A stretch of 64,000 bases of DNA from Nocardia sp. alder85J (GTDB taxonomy: Bacteria > Actinomycetota > Actinomycetes > Mycobacteriales > Mycobacteriaceae). Under the pieces are notes generated by a model. The model saw only the letters and a program-made list of their open reading frames with translations, was not told where the DNA came from and made no database searches. Positions 60,665 through 64,000 of the stretch are shown here, in pieces; position 1 is the stretch's first letter, and each line of letters opens with the position of its first letter. The stretch lies in the NCBI RefSeq assembly GCF_020176955.2, contig NZ_JAIUCZ020000006.1:434001-498000 (forward strand), written 5' to 3'. The position numbers and the translations under genes were made by a program.

Positions 60665-61446
60665 TCAGCGGGTCGGCGGGATGAACAGCGCCGGGTCGCT
60701 CTTCAGCACCTGGTATGTGCCCAGCACGCCCTGCTTGTCGGTGGTGGCGACGATGACGTCCGACCCGCAGACGTTGGGCGAGAGAGCGAAAGCCTTACCG
60801 TTGCACTGGAACTGGATACCGTTGGTGAGCGGGTACGGCTGCGCCGGCGCGTTCCGGAGGCCGTCCGCCACCGATTCACGCGTCACCTCTTGTCCTCGGA
60901 CCGCGTTCAGCGCGCGAACCAGGCGGGCGTACTCGGCGGGATGGCGACGACGTCCAGCTGCGCCCCGACATTGCCGAATGCCAGCTTGCCCAGCTGATCG
61001 GTGGCCGCGGGCACGTCGATCGTCACCAGGGCCGCCTTGGTGACGTGACTCTGCCTGGCCAGTTCGGCCGGCGTGCCGAAGATCGAGGACACACCGTTCA
61101 TCAAGCCGAAGACGTTCGGGGAAGTCAGCGACTTCTGCGACGTGGCGTAGTCCAACACCAGCGGAACACCGGCCGGCGACAGCACATCGACGGTCTGGTC
61201 GACGAGCCCCGGCGCGCCTTCGACGACGGCGACCGCGCCAGCGCTGATCATCTGGTTGGCGCAGTCGGTCGCCGCAGCCGGATTACCCTTCGACTCATTC
61301 GGCGGACCCAGCAGCGCCGGGTCGGCCGTGGCGGTCGGGGATGACGTGCTGCCTCCCGAACTGCACGCGGCGACGGTCGCGACGGCGAGCACGGTGACGG
61401 CGGCACCGACCACGGCGCGCCGGGTCCGAGGTAATCCCAGCTTCAT
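60665..61446 (-). pseudogene. ABC solute-binding lipoprotein gene with two internal deletions and a frameshift
   Basis: The start (ATG 61446, AGGGGAGA upstream) has a signal peptide and lipobox ATVAACSSGG. Compared with the intact paralogue at 36119, about 57 residues are missing after DPALLGPPN and about 105 after VVAIPPSTP. At the second deletion the frame also shifts, so the ORF stops at AWFAR, while the other frame continues as LVRALNAVRGQEVTRESVAD and LTNGIQFQC to 60665. The remnant keeps the original order upstream of the transporter genes. Confidence 0.9.
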
Positions 61447-61466
61447 TTCTCCCCTTCTGGTGAACA

Positions 61467-61485
61467 CGAGCCGAGTGACGGCTCG
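61467..61485. promoter_or_regulatory. 5' leader hairpin of the damaged solute-binding gene
   Basis: CGAGCCG, loop AGTGA, CGGCTCG, about 20 bases before the ATG. Compare 37410-37428, where one pair differs by a double change that keeps pairing. Confidence 0.5.
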
Positions 61486-61518
61486 CGGAGTCGACTTTTC
61501 GGCGCGGATGCGGACGGC

Positions 61519-62262
61519 TCACGCCTCGGCCGCGGTGGCAGACCCGAGGTAGACCTCGCGCAGGCGCTGCGGATTCGCCCGCAGTTCCGCGGCGGAGCCC
61601 CGCAGTCGCACCTGGCCGTGCACGAGGATCAATGCCTGATCGGCGATCTCCAGTGCCAGTCGAACGTGCTGTTCGACCAGGACCACGACCGCCCCGGTGT
61701 CGTCTGCGATCCGTCGCACGACCGGCAGCAGTTCCTCGACGATGACCGGCGCCAGGCCCATGCTCATTTCATCGATGAGCAGGACTCTGGGCTTCTGCAC
61801 GACTGCCCGGGCCACGGCGAGCATCTGTTGCTCACCGCCGGACAGATCGCCGGCGCGTACCTTCAGCCGGTCCCGCAGCGCGGGGAACAGCTCCAACGTC
61901 GCTATCAGCGCACTGCCGTCGTCACGAGCGACCTTCAGGTGCTCGCGGACGGTCAGGTCGACGAAAAGGCCCCGGTCGTCCGGCACCAGTACCAGCCCGT
62001 TCCGGTTCGCGTGCCGCGGATCGCCGTTGTGCAGTGTCGTCGTTCCGACCCGCACCGAGCCGCGCCGGTGCTTCAGAAACCCCGCCATCGTGTTGAGCAG
62101 CGTGGTCTTTCCCGCGCCGTTGGGGCCGAGGACCGCGAGTACCGTACCGGCGGGTGACTCGATATCGATGTCTCGGGCGACGGTGATGTTGCGGTATCCC
62201 ACTGCCAGCCCGGCACATTCGAGAACGGACTGCTGTTCGGGGACCGGTTGCGTGTCAGGCAC
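61519..62262 (-). CDS. Branched-chain-type ABC transporter ATPase (LivF-like)
   Basis: A 247-residue ABC ATPase: Walker A GPNGAGKTT near 46, Q-loop region LVPDDRGLF, signature LSGGEQQM near 141, Walker B RVLLIDE, and the H-loop His in VVLVEQH. The VPDDRGLF loop is typical of LivF (usually VPEGRxxF). GTG 62262 overlaps the upstream permease-ATPase gene by 8 bp. It drives uptake together with the LivM-LivG fusion; the missing partners are LivH (beyond the window) and a working solute-binding protein. Confidence 0.92.
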   Translation of the reverse strand: MPDTQPVPEQQSVLECAGLAVGYRNITVARDIDIESPAGTVLAVLGPNGAGKTTLLNTMAGFLKHRRGSVRVGTTTLHNGDPRHANRNGLVLVPDDRGLFVDLTVREHLKVARDDGSALIATLELFPALRDRLKVRAGDLSGGEQQMLAVARAVVQKPRVLLIDEMSMGLAPVIVEELLPVVRRIADDTGAVVVLVEQHVRLALEIADQALILVHGQVRLRGSAAELRANPQRLREVYLGSATAAEA

Positions 62263-64000
62263 CGACAGCCACCTCGCTTCCGAGATAGGCGGCCGCGACG
62301 AGCTCGTTGCGCCGGATCTCGTCGGGTGTGCCCACGGCGATGACCTTGCCGAAATCGAGGACGTAGACCAGGTCGCAGGCGCCGAAGATCAGGTCCATAT
62401 CGTGATCGACCATCAGAACCGCGATTCCGGATGCGGCGATACGCCGCAAACGGGTTCCGAGCCACAGGCTTTCGTCGCTGTCCAGACCACCGGCAGGCTC
62501 ATCGAGCAGCAGAACCGAGGGATTCCCGGCGAGAGCTCGGGCGATGGAAACCAGCTGCCGCTGCCCTTGTGACAGCTCGCTGACCGGCCGCTCACCCGCT
62601 GTTCCGAGGCCGACCGCCTCGAGTACGGTGTCCGCCGATACCGGTGTGCCGGTTACCGTCTCGCGCTGTACCGCTACCTTCACGTTCTCGCGAACCGAGA
62701 GGTCGTCGTACAACTCGAGCGCCTGGAATGTACGGCCGATGCCACGCCGAATTCGCTGATGGGGTGCCAGGCCGTCGATCGGTTGTCCGAGGAGTTGCAC
62801 GGATCCGCCGCATTCGGAGAATCCACACAACGCGTCGATCAAGGTGGTCTTACCCGCGCCGTTGGGGCCGATGAGGCCCACCAATGCACCTGCCGGAACC
62901 GATAATGTCACGCCGTCGAGTGCGACCACTCCCCCGTAATGCACCGACACTCCGTCGGCGCGCAGGACGACCCTGCCCGACTCGTCGACGCCGGTGCTCG
63001 TGGGATCGCCGTGCGGGCGCGCGGCCTGGTCGTCGCCGTCGTCCGAAACCATGCTCGTGACAACATCATTCGGCCGACGGCGGGCGATGAGAGCGTGCAC
63101 CGGGCCGACCAGTCCTTCGGGATTCACGATGACGGTGACGATCAGCAGGAGCGCAGCGATGGTCGGGTACCAGGCACCCGCGCCGACCGTCTCGTCGACG
63201 GCGATGTAGAGGAGCCCGCTCGTAGCGAGGACGCCGGCCAGAACACCGCCCGACATCGAGGTGACGCCCGCCAGGTAGACGGTTGCGAAGAATCCCACTG
63301 AGCTCATCGCCGAGAACGGCTCGAAGATCACCGACTGCTGCTGGTAGGCGAGCAGTGCCCCGCCCAGTCCGGCGATGAAGGAGCCCACCGCGAAAGCGAT
63401 CAGCTTCACCAGCACCACATTGACGCCCGCCGCGGCTGCTGATTTCTCGTTGGCCCGGACCGCCAGCATCTGCGAGCCGAACCTGCTGCGCCGCAACATC
63501 GCTACCGCGAGAACGGTTGCCGCCAACACCATCAGGCACAGCACACCGAAGGCGAGCCGCGGATAGTCCGCGCCGACGCCGATCCCGAGATTCCACCCGA
63601 ACAACGACGGCTGCGGTGTCGCGACGCCGGAGGAACTGACGAAATCGGTATTGCGGAACCACACCGCTTCCACGGCGTATGCCATCGCGAGCGTGACGAC
63701 CGCGACCGACAGCCCGCGGATCCGCAATGCGGGCAAGCCGATCAGCACCCCGACCACGGCAGCGACGAACGCGGCCACCAGCGGCGCTACCGGGAACGGC
63801 AGATGCCAGGCCCGGGTCACGGGCCCGACGAGGAACGCCGCAACGCCCGCGATCGTCAACTGCGCCAACGAGACCTGTCCGGCGTACCCGGTCACGACGA
63901 CCACCGACAGCCCGATGACGGCCATGATCAGCGACAGGATCAACCCGCTGCGCCAGCGGTCATCGAGGACGGTCAGCAGTATCAGCGCGACCACCGAAAC
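62255..64000 (-). CDS. Branched-chain-type ABC permease-ATPase fusion (LivM-LivG), 5' end outside window
   Basis: At least 581 residues. The first part is a LivM-type permease with about eight to nine hydrophobic segments and the EAA-like VRANEKSAAAAGVNVVLVKL. A linker near residue 320 (residue 1 at 63994) leads to a LivG-type ATPase with Walker A GPNGAGKTT, signature LSQGQRQLV, Walker B SVLLLDEP and H-loop VDHDMD. The frame is still open at the window edge, so the start is not seen. Such fusions are common in actinobacterial catabolic clusters, where they take up hydrophobic acids. Translation is coupled to the LivF-like gene. Confidence 0.92.
   Translation of the reverse strand, partial: VSVVALILLTVLDDRWRSGLILSLIMAVIGLSVVVVTGYAGQVSLAQLTIAGVAAFLVGPVTRAWHLPFPVAPLVAAFVAAVVGVLIGLPALRIRGLSVAVVTLAMAYAVEAVWFRNTDFVSSSGVATPQPSLFGWNLGIGVGADYPRLAFGVLCLMVLAATVLAVAMLRRSRFGSQMLAVRANEKSAAAAGVNVVLVKLIAFAVGSFIAGLGGALLAYQQQSVIFEPFSAMSSVGFFATVYLAGVTSMSGGVLAGVLATSGLLYIAVDETVGAGAWYPTIAALLLIVTVIVNPEGLVGPVHALIARRRPNDVVTSMVSDDGDDQAARPHGDPTSTGVDESGRVVLRADGVSVHYGGVVALDGVTLSVPAGALVGLIGPNGAGKTTLIDALCGFSECGGSVQLLGQPIDGLAPHQRIRRGIGRTFQALELYDDLSVRENVKVAVQRETVTGTPVSADTVLEAVGLGTAGERPVSELSQGQRQLVSIARALAGNPSVLLLDEPAGGLDSDESLWLGTRLRRIAASGIAVLMVDHDMDLIFGACDLVYVLDFGKVIAVGTPDEIRRNELVAAAYLGSEVAVGA

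Overview
The window is GC-rich, densely coded DNA from an actinobacterium, most likely a mycolate-group genus such as Nocardia or Rhodococcus. The support is codon usage, frequent GTG/TTG starts, 4-bp ATGA/GTGA/TTGA gene overlaps, two PknK-type kinases, and many enoyl-CoA hydratases, acyl-CoA ligases, short-chain dehydrogenases, P450s and TetR regulators. The genus is an inference. No rRNA, convincing tRNA or CRISPR array was seen.

Layout. (1) 1-4.3 kb, minus: an operon of CoxG-like protein, metallo-beta-lactamase hydrolase, a short-chain dehydrogenase with an altered active site, and a CoxL-type molybdopterin subunit cut by the window edge. (2) 4.3-8.2 kb, plus: a PknK-like kinase preceded by a 24-codon leader ORF. 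(3) 8.3-15.9 kb: two divergent catabolic operons, one with amidohydrolase, enoyl-CoA hydratase, AtuA C-domain protein and acyl-CoA dehydrogenase, the other with an epoxide-hydrolase/SnoaL-fold protein, SDR, cupin, P450 and cupin. (4) 15.9-24.6 kb: a graveyard of gene fragments and insertion sequences around an intact ISAs1-family element, an XRE-M20 peptidase gene with a 5' pentanucleotide repeat, and a CocE/NonD hydrolase. (5) 24.6-29.5 kb: a second PknK-like kinase with a changed catalytic loop, a TetR regulator and a decayed copy of part of the 57.8-60.4 kb locus. (6) 29.5-39.6 kb: a catabolic operon (SDR, two enoyl-CoA hydratases, P450, nitronate monooxygenase-like, NmrA-like), another enoyl-CoA hydratase, a branched-chain-type ABC solute-binding lipoprotein and a PaaK-like ligase with a small partner. 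(7) 39.9-41.6 kb: an ISL3-family element with a frameshifted transposase. (8) 41.6-47.4 kb: a TetR regulator and an operon of acyl-CoA ligase, enoyl-CoA hydratase, SDR and CocE hydrolase, closed by a strong hairpin. (9) 47.5-64 kb: acyl-CoA ligases, a GNAT/acyl-CoA-synthetase fusion, a second PaaK-like/partner pair, thioesterase, amidohydrolase, a divergent acyl-CoA dehydrogenase, TetR, a lipocalin-like protein, a deleted solute-binding gene and an ABC uptake transporter cut by the window edge.

How it fits together. Most of the window looks like catabolism of hydrophobic carboxylic or alicyclic compounds: uptake by ABC transporter, CoA activation, oxidation by P450 and acyl-CoA dehydrogenase, hydration, dehydrogenation, and hydrolysis by amidohydrolases or CocE enzymes. 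The 29.5-39.6 and 47.5-64 kb regions carry paralogous gene sets. One keeps an intact solute-binding protein without a transporter and the other keeps a transporter with a broken solute-binding gene. Shared promoter-region elements link several of these operons. Substrates cannot be read from the sequence.
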